Shown: piece by piece, positions 18,684 through 27,216 of the stretch
Numbering within the stretch: position 1 is the stretch's first letter
Layout of the letters: each line of letters starts with the position of its first letter
NCBI GenBank assembly: GCA_964464595.1
Contig: CAYXGW010000004.1
Span: 70,721 to 134,720 of the forward strand
DNA: 64,000 bases
Direction of reading: 5' to 3'
Origin: JADFJB01 sp964464595
GTDB taxonomy: Bacteria; Zhuqueibacterota; JdFR-76; DREG01
Program-made: the position numbers and the translations under genes
Notes under the pieces: generated by a model
What the model saw: the letters and a program-made list of their open reading frames with translations, nothing else
Told to the model about the DNA's origin: nothing
Databases searched by the model: none

Positions 18684-19607
18684 ATGGAATGGAAATTTGG
18701 ATTTTTGCCTAATCCTATCGGTGTTATTGGAGATGATTGGTCTATTGAACCATTGTCTACTTATGAAGAAACAACAAATGAGTGGAAAACCTATGGTGAT
18801 TCATATGGATGGATTCTCCCCCCTATTGTGTATAGTGAAAAGAGAATTCCACAAGTAGATGGAACTTTTTTAACTGAAGTCGATCACAATACTCGTCGTT
18901 CGACATCACATTGGAATATTCCACCAACCCATAAATTGATATATTCAGGAAGTAATGTCTACGATGAAGAACAAGAACGTTATGGAATAGCTGGTTTTCT
19001 AATGCATGCTCTTGGTTGTATTTATGGTGTAGAATTGCAGTTTGACAATTGGTATGTGATGAGTAGAATAAGATCAAAACCTGGTGGCCCGTTTGTTCCG
19101 AATAAAAAAGCTGTAATTTCTGCATTAAAGATTTTACCACAGTGGTATAATTCTCAATCATCTGAATGTAAAATAGTTATAACAAATTCATTATTTATGC
19201 ATAATCACGTACCAAGTTATGAAAATAGTTGGGAGGAATTTCTTTGGCAATACGTAGCTTTTGATGGATGCTGGAATGTTGCTCTAAATCAAACAACACC
19301 AAGAATTACAACGGGTTCACGTTCAACATCAGGTGAATGGAGATTTAAGATATTTGCAGATAAATATGGCCTTATCTCAAAACCGCTTCATTTTAAAGAA
19401 TGGGCAAAGATCCGAGATGATCTAGTTCATGAAGTGACCTGGGGAGGTGTAATGCCAAGTCATTCTCCAGATGACAAAGTATATAGCGCATGTATGTTTT
19501 TGCGGAAATTTACCACAATGGCTTTATTAGCTTGTATGTCTTATGATTCTGAAAGTTTATCCATTGACTGGCATACTTCATCCCGCTTAGCATTAAATCC
19601 TCCTTAA
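18684..19607 (+). CDS. ORFan with a HEPN-like Rx4H motif near the C-terminus
   Basis: 307 residues, no signal peptide or TM, and no family recognised with certainty. The N-terminal two thirds are rich in Trp/Tyr and beta-like. The C-terminal quarter has FKEWAKIRDDLVHEVTWGG followed by a helix (YSACMFLRKFTTMALLACMS). RDDLVH fits the Rx4-6H motif of HEPN nucleases, and this layout (large beta-rich N-domain, HEPN-like tail) resembles ApeA-type proteins of phage defence; that is inference. It lies between 26-bp direct repeats and separates the FKBP gene from its likely terminator, so it appears to be an insertion. Confidence 0.6.
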   Translation: MEWKFGFLPNPIGVIGDDWSIEPLSTYEETTNEWKTYGDSYGWILPPIVYSEKRIPQVDGTFLTEVDHNTRRSTSHWNIPPTHKLIYSGSNVYDEEQERYGIAGFLMHALGCIYGVELQFDNWYVMSRIRSKPGGPFVPNKKAVISALKILPQWYNSQSSECKIVITNSLFMHNHVPSYENSWEEFLWQYVAFDGCWNVALNQTTPRITTGSRSTSGEWRFKIFADKYGLISKPLHFKEWAKIRDDLVHEVTWGGVMPSHSPDDKVYSACMFLRKFTTMALLACMSYDSESLSIDWHTSSRLALNPP

Positions 19608-19621
19608 CGGCGCACTCACTT

Positions 19622-19647
19622 TTAAACACCGATGCCACCGCTCCCAG
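19622..19647. repeat. 26-bp direct repeat, right copy
   Basis: Right-hand copy of the repeat at 18610-18635, with one mismatch. It forms the left arm and loop of the large hairpin at 19629-19659, which probably existed before the insertion. Confidence 0.9.
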
Positions 19648-19659
19648 CGATGGCATCGG
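19629..19659. terminator. Bidirectional terminator hairpin between convergent genes
   Basis: A 14-bp stem with one G-U pair and a 3-nt loop: CCGATGCCACCGCT / AGCGATGGCATCGG around CCC. A/T-rich tracts lie on both sides (TTTAAA left, AATAAATAAAA right). It lies 16 nt past the stop of the minus-strand Asp-box gene. Confidence 0.85.
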
Positions 19660-19674
19660 AATAAATAAAATCCA

Positions 19675-22600
19675 CTAATTCGAAGCTTGTGTTTTCGCTC
19701 TTTCCTTCATATCTATCTGCACCGCCGGAATCGAGGCATCTCTAACCAGCTGGTTAAATGCCGGAATATCCTCCCTCATTACGGCGCTGAATTTCGCTAA
19801 TTCTTCATCTATTTGTGCGGTCAGTTCGTTCTTTACCGCAATAATCTGTTCAGTTGGAGGATAATCGCCAACAGAAGCTGTCCCGCCAACTGCCGCCAGT
19901 TTATTATTCAACCGGATCGGAAAATTGAGCGGGTCCTGCCGGCTCTGGTTTTTAGTCTGGTACAGTGCTTCTTCAATCGTGGTCATTTTTTTGGTTAAAG
20001 CCTTGCCGGCTTCCTGGATTTGCTTCGCGCCCTCATATTCTTTCGCCCGTTTTGTCACGGCTTTAACCTGGCTGCGTACATCACGAATTTGCTTAATAGC
20101 AACATGGGCTTCAGTCAACTTATCACGGACAGCGATGAGAAAATCAAATTGGCTTTGAATATCCTCTTGTGTCGACGAAGACCGGGGATCCTTTAAAATT
20201 TCGAAAGGAACGGTTGTTGAGTCTTCTCCAACCACCAATCTCGCTTGATAGCTGCCGGGAACTGCCCTGGGGCCAGTAACACTACCTGCCCACATGATCA
20301 GTTTTGGAAACTTTTCTGCATCGGGATAACGTGTATTCCAGGCAAATCGATTTGCCCCGACTTCCAGAGGTAAGCGCTTATTTGTTTCTTTTGCCTTGGG
20401 AGAATAACTTGTGATTAAAGTGCCGTCACTCTCTAAAATCTTAAATTTCACAGAACTGCTGTCCGGCAAATCTTCAAAATAATAGTTAAATACAACACCA
20501 CTGGGTGGATTCTGTCCCACTGCTCCACCGCCGCCGCGACGGAAGCCGCCGGACATCCGATAGCTCTCTCTTGGTTCGTACAACCAGGAGTTGCTTTGTG
20601 CAACCTGGTCCGAAAGCTGGTGCAAGACGGTCAGGTTATCCAGAACCCAAAATGCACGACCCTGTGTAGCGACGATCAGGTCATTATTTTTAATGGCCAA
20701 ATCCGTAATCGGAACAACCGGCAATTCCAGTTGAAAGGATTTCCAGCTTGTACCGTCATCAAATGAAAGATACATGCCGCTTTCGGTGCCGGCAAAAAGC
20801 AGTCCCTGTCGAACCGGATCTGCACGGATAACGCGAGTAAAATGTAAAGGATCGATGCCTTTGGTGATCTTCTTCCAGGATTTGCCATAATCTGTGGTTT
20901 TGTACAAGTACGGTGTAAAATCATCTGATTTATACCGGGTACCTGCAACATATAATCCGCCCTTTTCAAACGGATTTGCTTCGATGCTATTCACTTGCAT
21001 CCATTCGGGAAAGTTCTTTTTAGGGGTTACATTTTCCCAGTTTTCGCCGCCGTCTCTTGTTACATGAATCAAACCATCGTCCGAGCCGGTCCAGATAACT
21101 CCTGCTTCAAGAGGGCTCTCTACTACTGTGAATATGGTTGCATAATATTCAACACTGGTGTTGTCTTGGGTTATCGGCCCGCCAGATGAGCCTAATTTGG
21201 ATTTATCATTAATCGTAAGATCCGGGCTGATGGCTTGCCAGCTTTGTCCTTCATTTGTAGTCTTGAACAGGACATTACCGGCGGCATAAAGCGTATTGGG
21301 ATCATGAGGTGAAAACAGGATCGGGAAATTCCATTGAAAGCGATACTTCCAATCCTCGGCGCCGTGGCCCATTGGATTATCCGGCCAAACGTTGACCCTG
21401 CGCCTTTCGCCGGTTTTATGGTTCACCCTGGTTAGTGAGCCGCCGTAAGAACCGCCGTACACAATATCCGGATTTTCCGGATGAGGTGCGATCCAGCCGC
21501 TTTCGCCGCCGGCAGTGGGCTCCCAATCTCTTTCACCGATACTGCCACCACCCGACCGGTGCACAATTCGCACTGTGGAATTATCTTGTTGAGCGCCATA
21601 GATTTTATATGGAAAGGAATTATCAGTAGTCACACGATAAAACTGGGCCGTAGGCTGATTATTGTATGTACTCCAGCCAGCGCCGGCATCATAGGATACC
21701 TGTGCGCCGCCATCGTCGCCAACAACCATTCGGTTCCCATCATCAGGTGCGATCCACAAATCGTGGTGGTCGCCGTGAGGTGTACGGATACTTTCATAAG
21801 TTTTGCCGCCGTCTTTCGAACGCCAGAATCGAACATTAAGAACATAAACGATATCCTGGTTCATGGGATCTGCATAAATACGCGTATAGTACCAGGCTCT
21901 TTGGCGCAGCTTTCGTTCCGAATTGATTTTCGCCCATTTTTCACCGCCGTCTTCAGAGCGAAATACGCCGCCATCTTTGGCTTCGACAATGACCCAGACC
22001 CGGTTCGAATTTACCGGAGAAACCGTAACACCACTGATGCCGATCATACCTTTGGGTAGACCCTCATTGTGGGTAATGTCTGTCCAGTTATTGCCGCCAT
22101 CGGTCGATTTCCAGATGCTCGAACCTTCACCCCCGCTTTCCAGGCTGTAAGGTGTTCGCAGAAGGCGCCACATAGTGGCAAACAAGATTCTCGGATTGGA
22201 GGGATCCATCATTAAATCGAAAGAGCCCACTTCGTTGCTGACAAACAAAATCCGCTCCCAATTTGTACCGCCATCTTTACTGCGATAAACACCGCGCTGT
22301 TCATTGGGACCGGAAAGATGGCCCAACACCGCTGCGTAAACCAGGTCCGGATTTTTGGGATGGATTCGGATCCGGGGAATCCTATGCGAATCTTCCAGGC
22401 CAATTTGTTTCCAGGTTTTACCTGCATCTGATGATTTCCACATGCCATAGCCATGGGAAACGTTGCCGCGCACAGTTTTTTCTCCGCCGCCTACGTAAAT
22501 TACGTTAGGGTCCCATTCACTAACTGCTACCGCGCCTATGGAACCGCCAAAAAAGCCATCGGAAACATTTTTCCAGGATTGACCGCCATTGGTAGTTTTC

Positions 22601-22836
22601 CAGACACCACCGCCGGTACCGCCAAAATAGAACGTGACGGGATTTCCGGCAACGCCGGCTACAGCAGCCGACCGGCCGCCGCGAAATGGTCCGATGTTGC
22701 GATATTCAAGAGAGCTGTACAGACTCTCATCGAAATCTACGCGCTTCTGTGCGAATGCTTCGGGAATAAGCATCGTGGTTGTTAAAATACAAACCAAGAC
22801 GATAATGAAAGCTTTAAGGATTTGTTTTTCTTTCAT
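19675..22836 (-). CDS. Secreted Asp-box (BNR/VPS10-sortilin-like) beta-propeller protein, paralog A
   Basis: 1053 residues with a signal peptide ending IPEAFAQ. Many Asp-box turns of form S/T-x-D-x-G-x-x-W mark two or more propellers (TTNGGQSWKNV, SSDAGKTWKQIG, STDGGNNWTDI, TRDGGENWENV, TTDYGKSWKKI) over about residues 40-740. A charged helical C-terminal region (about 880-1040) may form coiled coil. This architecture is commonly annotated as glycosyl hydrolase, sortilin-like or Hcf136-like. No catalytic residues were identified. It shares its layout and many identical blocks with the gene at 23579-26830. Confidence 0.85.
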   Translation of the reverse strand: MKEKQILKAFIIVLVCILTTTMLIPEAFAQKRVDFDESLYSSLEYRNIGPFRGGRSAAVAGVAGNPVTFYFGGTGGGVWKTTNGGQSWKNVSDGFFGGSIGAVAVSEWDPNVIYVGGGEKTVRGNVSHGYGMWKSSDAGKTWKQIGLEDSHRIPRIRIHPKNPDLVYAAVLGHLSGPNEQRGVYRSKDGGTNWERILFVSNEVGSFDLMMDPSNPRILFATMWRLLRTPYSLESGGEGSSIWKSTDGGNNWTDITHNEGLPKGMIGISGVTVSPVNSNRVWVIVEAKDGGVFRSEDGGEKWAKINSERKLRQRAWYYTRIYADPMNQDIVYVLNVRFWRSKDGGKTYESIRTPHGDHHDLWIAPDDGNRMVVGDDGGAQVSYDAGAGWSTYNNQPTAQFYRVTTDNSFPYKIYGAQQDNSTVRIVHRSGGGSIGERDWEPTAGGESGWIAPHPENPDIVYGGSYGGSLTRVNHKTGERRRVNVWPDNPMGHGAEDWKYRFQWNFPILFSPHDPNTLYAAGNVLFKTTNEGQSWQAISPDLTINDKSKLGSSGGPITQDNTSVEYYATIFTVVESPLEAGVIWTGSDDGLIHVTRDGGENWENVTPKKNFPEWMQVNSIEANPFEKGGLYVAGTRYKSDDFTPYLYKTTDYGKSWKKITKGIDPLHFTRVIRADPVRQGLLFAGTESGMYLSFDDGTSWKSFQLELPVVPITDLAIKNNDLIVATQGRAFWVLDNLTVLHQLSDQVAQSNSWLYEPRESYRMSGGFRRGGGGAVGQNPPSGVVFNYYFEDLPDSSSVKFKILESDGTLITSYSPKAKETNKRLPLEVGANRFAWNTRYPDAEKFPKLIMWAGSVTGPRAVPGSYQARLVVGEDSTTVPFEILKDPRSSSTQEDIQSQFDFLIAVRDKLTEAHVAIKQIRDVRSQVKAVTKRAKEYEGAKQIQEAGKALTKKMTTIEEALYQTKNQSRQDPLNFPIRLNNKLAAVGGTASVGDYPPTEQIIAVKNELTAQIDEELAKFSAVMREDIPAFNQLVRDASIPAVQIDMKERAKTQASN

Positions 22837-22995
22837 GATGATAACCTCCGTTTATTATGATTGTGTTCTATTTTGATCTTTTCACCTGGCTAAAGCTAGG
22901 TGTTAATAACAGAATGATTTCTTTGTAACTGATTAAATTTAGATGTTATGTCATCCATACAGAAGCTGATAAAGTAACTTTTCATTAACATAACA

Positions 22996-23487
22996 CTAAG
23001 ATTTTCCCGGTGAACTTTTGTCAAAGTTAAAGTTTTCTGGACACCAAACCGCATATTCATTTCCCGGGCAAGCTACTATATAGAAATATTCATCTTCTTT
23101 TCCTAATGCAACACCTGCTTGCCAAGGTTCATGATTTTGATCAAAACCACTAAGAAAAAATATTTTTCCACTTTCTAAATATAGAATCATATGCGGGAAT
23201 TCAATTCCCAATTCAACTTTGTTTATTTGCAAATTTCTGATATTTATTAATTTATGGTATTCTTCAACTCCATCTAATTCAAATAAATCTGTTTCAATTT
23301 TGGGAAAGTCATTTGAACTTTCATATATATTCCAATCAGAACTCATGTTAATGTATATCTGTCCATGAATATTATGTTTAGAGTTATCACCCAAATCAAT
23401 TAGCAATTGTGGAATAGGGCCAAACCTTATACCGCCAATTTGATTTCCTTCAAATAAATATTTTAATACTTTTAATTCCAAATTCAT
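22996..23487 (-). CDS. Orphan 163-residue protein between the two Asp-box paralogs
   Basis: Cytoplasmic, acidic and AT-rich. No motif was recognised. It has predicted beta-rich texture (IRFGPIPQLLIDLG, FPHMILYLESGKIFFLSGFD, EDEYFYIVACPGNEYAVWCP). Small isolated proteins of this look are often immunity-like, but there is no toxin next to it, so no function is proposed. Base composition is lower in GC than both flanking genes. With the ORFan at 18684 it suggests that this neighbourhood accepts insertions. Confidence 0.55.
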   Translation of the reverse strand: MNLELKVLKYLFEGNQIGGIRFGPIPQLLIDLGDNSKHNIHGQIYINMSSDWNIYESSNDFPKIETDLFELDGVEEYHKLINIRNLQINKVELGIEFPHMILYLESGKIFFLSGFDQNHEPWQAGVALGKEDEYFYIVACPGNEYAVWCPENFNFDKSSPGKS

Positions 23488-23578
23488 TTATTAGTTTGTT
23501 ACCGAGATATATGTAATTACAATGGGCGCACTCAAACTAATACTGAGCTGTTTCAACGGCTTTTCTATTTCTGATGGC

Positions 23579-26500
23579 TCAATGCTGAATCGAAATATCC
23601 AATTTTAGCGGCTCGTATTCCTTAAAAAAGGAAAGGTCTGCAGCATCCACAGCATCCTTGTATTCTTTCCAGGAAGTCGCAAAAAAGCCATTAATCTTAG
23701 TAACAGCTACTTGCATACTTGCTTCAGCGTGTTTAATAGCCATTCGTTCGGTGGATCCCAACACGGCATGCCAGGCGCGAAGATAGGAAGATGCCGTACG
23801 GATTTTGGAAGCAACCACCAGGGGATCCCGGCGAATTCCCTGGACATCCTGCTTAGAAAGCACAAATTCAATAAGAGCTTTAATTGAATCGCCAACTGCT
23901 TTGCCTTTTTTCTTTAGATCTTTTGCAACATCGTCGGTTCGTTCCTTGATTTGTTTGGAGATCATGCCCGTTGTTTCTTTTGCTTCCCTTACCCGATCCA
24001 TCGCTTCCGTTGCAACTTCAACTTTTGCCAGGAATTGGTCATATAAGGCATTTCTCTCCTGTAAATCACGATCAGAAACCTCGATGCGCGGATCCTGCTT
24101 TACTGCAATCATTGCCGAGGTGTTGCTCTTACCATCAGTAATGCGGACTGTATAACTACCCGGCATTACAGGGGCGCCGCCCGGTTCCCGGGCATTGGCC
24201 CGGGTAGGTTTGGGTTGATTTGGAAATCGAGAGCCTTTTCGCCGTAATCCCCAATAAATACGATTGACACCTGGTTCCACATTCCTCTGGAAAGTACGAA
24301 TGACTTCATCATCTCCATTTAGAATTTCTATTTTAACTTTATCCTTATTCCTGTCCAATCTTGGCCCACCACCGCCGCCAAATCTTCCTCCACGGAATTG
24401 ATTCTGTTCAGTCGCTGGCTCACGTTGCTCTATTTTCTTCTTTTTAGCATTTGGATCCGGATTGTATACAAACGAGATCATGCCGCCCCGGTCTCGATTT
24501 TCACCGGCATATTCAGCCTCTGCCGCAAATCGAGTACCGGAAGCTTGCCGATAAATAGCCTGAATGGCATCGGGAGGTGTAAAGGCATGAAGGCGTTTAT
24601 CCATAATTTCCGCACCTTCTTTTGCCAGGGCTCGTAGAGGGCGTATGTCGTCCAGAACATAAGCAGATCGACCAAAAGTGCCAATTACAAGATCGTGCTC
24701 ACGCGGGTGAATAGCTAAATCCATCGTGGATGCTGTAGGGAAACCATTGGTCCATTTTGTCCAGTTCTTGGCAAAATCGATAGTGATATAGAGACCAAAC
24801 TCGGTTCCCAAAAAAATTAAATTCGGTTCGACAGGGTCCTGAATGATGGATAAAGCATAACCCCAAACATCCTCATCTTTAACAAATTGTTTCCATGATT
24901 TACCAAAATTGGTTGTATGATAAACGTATGTATTCCAGTCATTGCGGCGATGGTTTTCAAAAACGACAAAGGCTTCACCTGCATTATAGGTAGAAGGCCT
25001 GATTTGCGGCACCCAGGTGCCTTCCGGTACGCCTTTTACTTTTCCAACAGTATTTGTCCATGTTTCTCCACCATCTTGCGTAATTTGAACATTGCCGTCA
25101 TCGGTGCCAACCCAGATGACTCCCTGCTGCACCGGGCTGGGCGCTATGGAAATGATGGTTGTGAAATTTTCTGCCTGGGTGACGTCGTAGGATAAACCGC
25201 CGCTGTCTAGTTGTTTCTGCTTTTCAGGATCGTTGGTTGTTAAGTCCGCAGAAATAATTTCCCAATTATCGCCGCGATCTGTGCTCTTGTGTACAAATTG
25301 GCTGCCGTAGTAAATGGTTGTCTTATCGAAAGGATCATGAGCGATACCAGCGTTCCAGTTGAAGCGCAAATGCATGTCATCCGGATGTATGGGTTTTATA
25401 TTTTTCTGGCTGCCGGTGACCAAATCATACCTGCGAAGATTTCCGCCCTGGGACATGGCATAGCCGTAGCGGGGATCGCTTTGGTCCGGAACGACATCAA
25501 AACCGTCGCCAAAAGCCACTTCCTCCCAATAAGCGTTGCGAATGCCACCGCTGCGCCAAACCTGGCTCGGTCCACGCCAGGAGCCATTGTCCTGCATTCC
25601 GCCATAAACATTGTATGGGGTTTCCATATCCACATTGATGTGATAAAACTGCGCCAACGGCAGGTTTTCCACAAAACGCCAGGATTTACCCATATCGTGG
25701 GAAATTGCCATGCCGCCATCATTGCCGTCGATTAGGAAACTGGGATCGTCCGGATGAATCCACCAGGCGTGGTGGTCCGGATGAACTCCGCGCATTAAGC
25801 TCTGAAACGTTTTACCGCCATCGTGACTTACGGTAACGCGGGAATGTAAATTGTAAATGCGGTTTTCGTTGTTCGGATCCACGTGAATTTCGCCGTAATA
25901 AAACGGACGATTGCTGACATTTCGATCAGTTACTTTACTCCACTTGAATCCGCCATCCTCAGATTTATATAATGCATTTTTCTTGGATTCGATTAAGGCA
26001 TAAATAATTTTAGGATTACTTTTGGCGATTGCCAGGCCCATTCTGCCAAGTTCGCCGGCCGGCAAGCCGTCTTTATCCGTTCGCTGGTCCCAATTATCAC
26101 CGCCATCGAAAGTTATATACAATCCCGAACCCGGCCCGCCTGATTTAAAGAACCACGGCCAACGGCGATATTCCCACATTGCTGCTATTAATTTATTGGG
26201 ATTCTCCGGATCCATAACCAATTCAGCGACACCGGTTTTTTCGTCAATATAAAGAAGATTCTCCCAGGTCTTTCCACCGTCTTTGGTTCGAAAAACACCG
26301 CGTTCGGGGTTTTCACCCCAGGCGGTTCCTATACCGGCAGCATAAACAATATCCGGATTCTGTGGATTGATAATTACCCTGTGAATGTTGCGTGAGTTTT
26401 TCAAACCCATCATTTTCCAGGATTTACCGCCGTCGATACTCTTGTAAATACCATCGCCGCTGGTTTGACTATTACGGGGATTGCCTTCGCCAGTGCCGGC

Positions 26501-26830
26501 CCAGATCACCATTGGGTTATTCTGGTCGATTGCCAAAGCGCCGATCGATGCCACGGGTTGATCGTCGAAAATGGGTTCCCAATCGATTCCGCCGCTGGTG
26601 GATTTCCATAATCCGCCGGAAGCGGTACCAATATAAATAATGGAAGGATCGTCATGCACGACTGCGATTGCGGTAACTCGTCCACTCATACCGGCTGGGC
26701 CAATGCTGCGGGCTTGCATGCCTTTAAGCTTGTCCATATCCAGCTTTTGCGCCAGCGCCGGAACAGAAAGAAATATCATCACAAAAGCGAGAAAGAACAC
26801 CCTGTAATACGATTTCTTCAGATTATTCAT
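23579..26830 (-). CDS. Secreted Asp-box (BNR/VPS10-sortilin-like) beta-propeller protein, paralog B
   Basis: 1083 residues with a signal peptide ending VPALAQ. Asp-box repeats are numerous (STSGGIDWEPI, SIDGGKSWKMM, TKDGGKTWENL, SEDGGFKWSKV, TQDGGETWTNT, TTNFGKSWKQF). A Gly/Arg-rich stretch near residue 800 (FRGGRFGGGGGPRLD) precedes a helical C-terminus. It shows the same order of blocks as paralog A, including GVFRTKDGGKTWENLLY versus GVYRSKDGGTNWERILF and the PGSYxxR segment near the end. The two genes arose by duplication. Neither has a T9SS sorting domain, so they are probably periplasmic or exported another way. Confidence 0.85.
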   Translation of the reverse strand: MNNLKKSYYRVFFLAFVMIFLSVPALAQKLDMDKLKGMQARSIGPAGMSGRVTAIAVVHDDPSIIYIGTASGGLWKSTSGGIDWEPIFDDQPVASIGALAIDQNNPMVIWAGTGEGNPRNSQTSGDGIYKSIDGGKSWKMMGLKNSRNIHRVIINPQNPDIVYAAGIGTAWGENPERGVFRTKDGGKTWENLLYIDEKTGVAELVMDPENPNKLIAAMWEYRRWPWFFKSGGPGSGLYITFDGGDNWDQRTDKDGLPAGELGRMGLAIAKSNPKIIYALIESKKNALYKSEDGGFKWSKVTDRNVSNRPFYYGEIHVDPNNENRIYNLHSRVTVSHDGGKTFQSLMRGVHPDHHAWWIHPDDPSFLIDGNDGGMAISHDMGKSWRFVENLPLAQFYHINVDMETPYNVYGGMQDNGSWRGPSQVWRSGGIRNAYWEEVAFGDGFDVVPDQSDPRYGYAMSQGGNLRRYDLVTGSQKNIKPIHPDDMHLRFNWNAGIAHDPFDKTTIYYGSQFVHKSTDRGDNWEIISADLTTNDPEKQKQLDSGGLSYDVTQAENFTTIISIAPSPVQQGVIWVGTDDGNVQITQDGGETWTNTVGKVKGVPEGTWVPQIRPSTYNAGEAFVVFENHRRNDWNTYVYHTTNFGKSWKQFVKDEDVWGYALSIIQDPVEPNLIFLGTEFGLYITIDFAKNWTKWTNGFPTASTMDLAIHPREHDLVIGTFGRSAYVLDDIRPLRALAKEGAEIMDKRLHAFTPPDAIQAIYRQASGTRFAAEAEYAGENRDRGGMISFVYNPDPNAKKKKIEQREPATEQNQFRGGRFGGGGGPRLDRNKDKVKIEILNGDDEVIRTFQRNVEPGVNRIYWGLRRKGSRFPNQPKPTRANAREPGGAPVMPGSYTVRITDGKSNTSAMIAVKQDPRIEVSDRDLQERNALYDQFLAKVEVATEAMDRVREAKETTGMISKQIKERTDDVAKDLKKKGKAVGDSIKALIEFVLSKQDVQGIRRDPLVVASKIRTASSYLRAWHAVLGSTERMAIKHAEASMQVAVTKINGFFATSWKEYKDAVDAADLSFFKEYEPLKLDISIQH

Positions 26831-27216
26831 GACGACTCCTTCAATTTTATTAAATATGAATAAATTTCAATCTGTTAAATTTCTGCCATTGTACACATTT
26901 TACATTTAATATACAAGAAATAAAAACAATAAATTTGGAAAACGGCCGTTGTCTGAAGATTTTGATTCTGTTGCATGCGGAGAATCGCGAGGTTTGGGAG
27001 TTATTAGATATTATTCAAAAATCATCGCTTATAATTTTTATTAATTTTGGAAATTCCAACACTCAAGAAAAAATTAATATCCCCAATTAAATCATTGATT
27101 TTGGATCCCTCAACTAGTACTATACTGTCTTATGGCGGACTACGATACTCGGTATTAATTCTTACCGATACAAAACTTCCTTTTGTTAAAATATAAGACA
27201 ATAATTAATAGCCGAA
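26831..27216. other. 386-nt divergent intergenic region
   Basis: AT-rich sequence between the divergent starts of paralog B and the Asp-box lipoprotein. It must hold promoters for both. I see no strong hairpin, no open frame with a ribosome site and no match to the TTG-N20-TAnnTTTG promoters found elsewhere in the window. Confidence 0.5.

Noticed and set aside
21481..22059. 192-codon plus-strand frame inside the Asp-box paralog A
   Set aside because: Antisense of conserved Asp-box repeats; no ribosome site.
22885..22904. Hairpin CACCTGGCT / AGCTAGGTG upstream of the Asp-box paralog A
   Set aside because: One mismatch, a 2-nt loop and no U tract; no evidence for a riboswitch or terminator.
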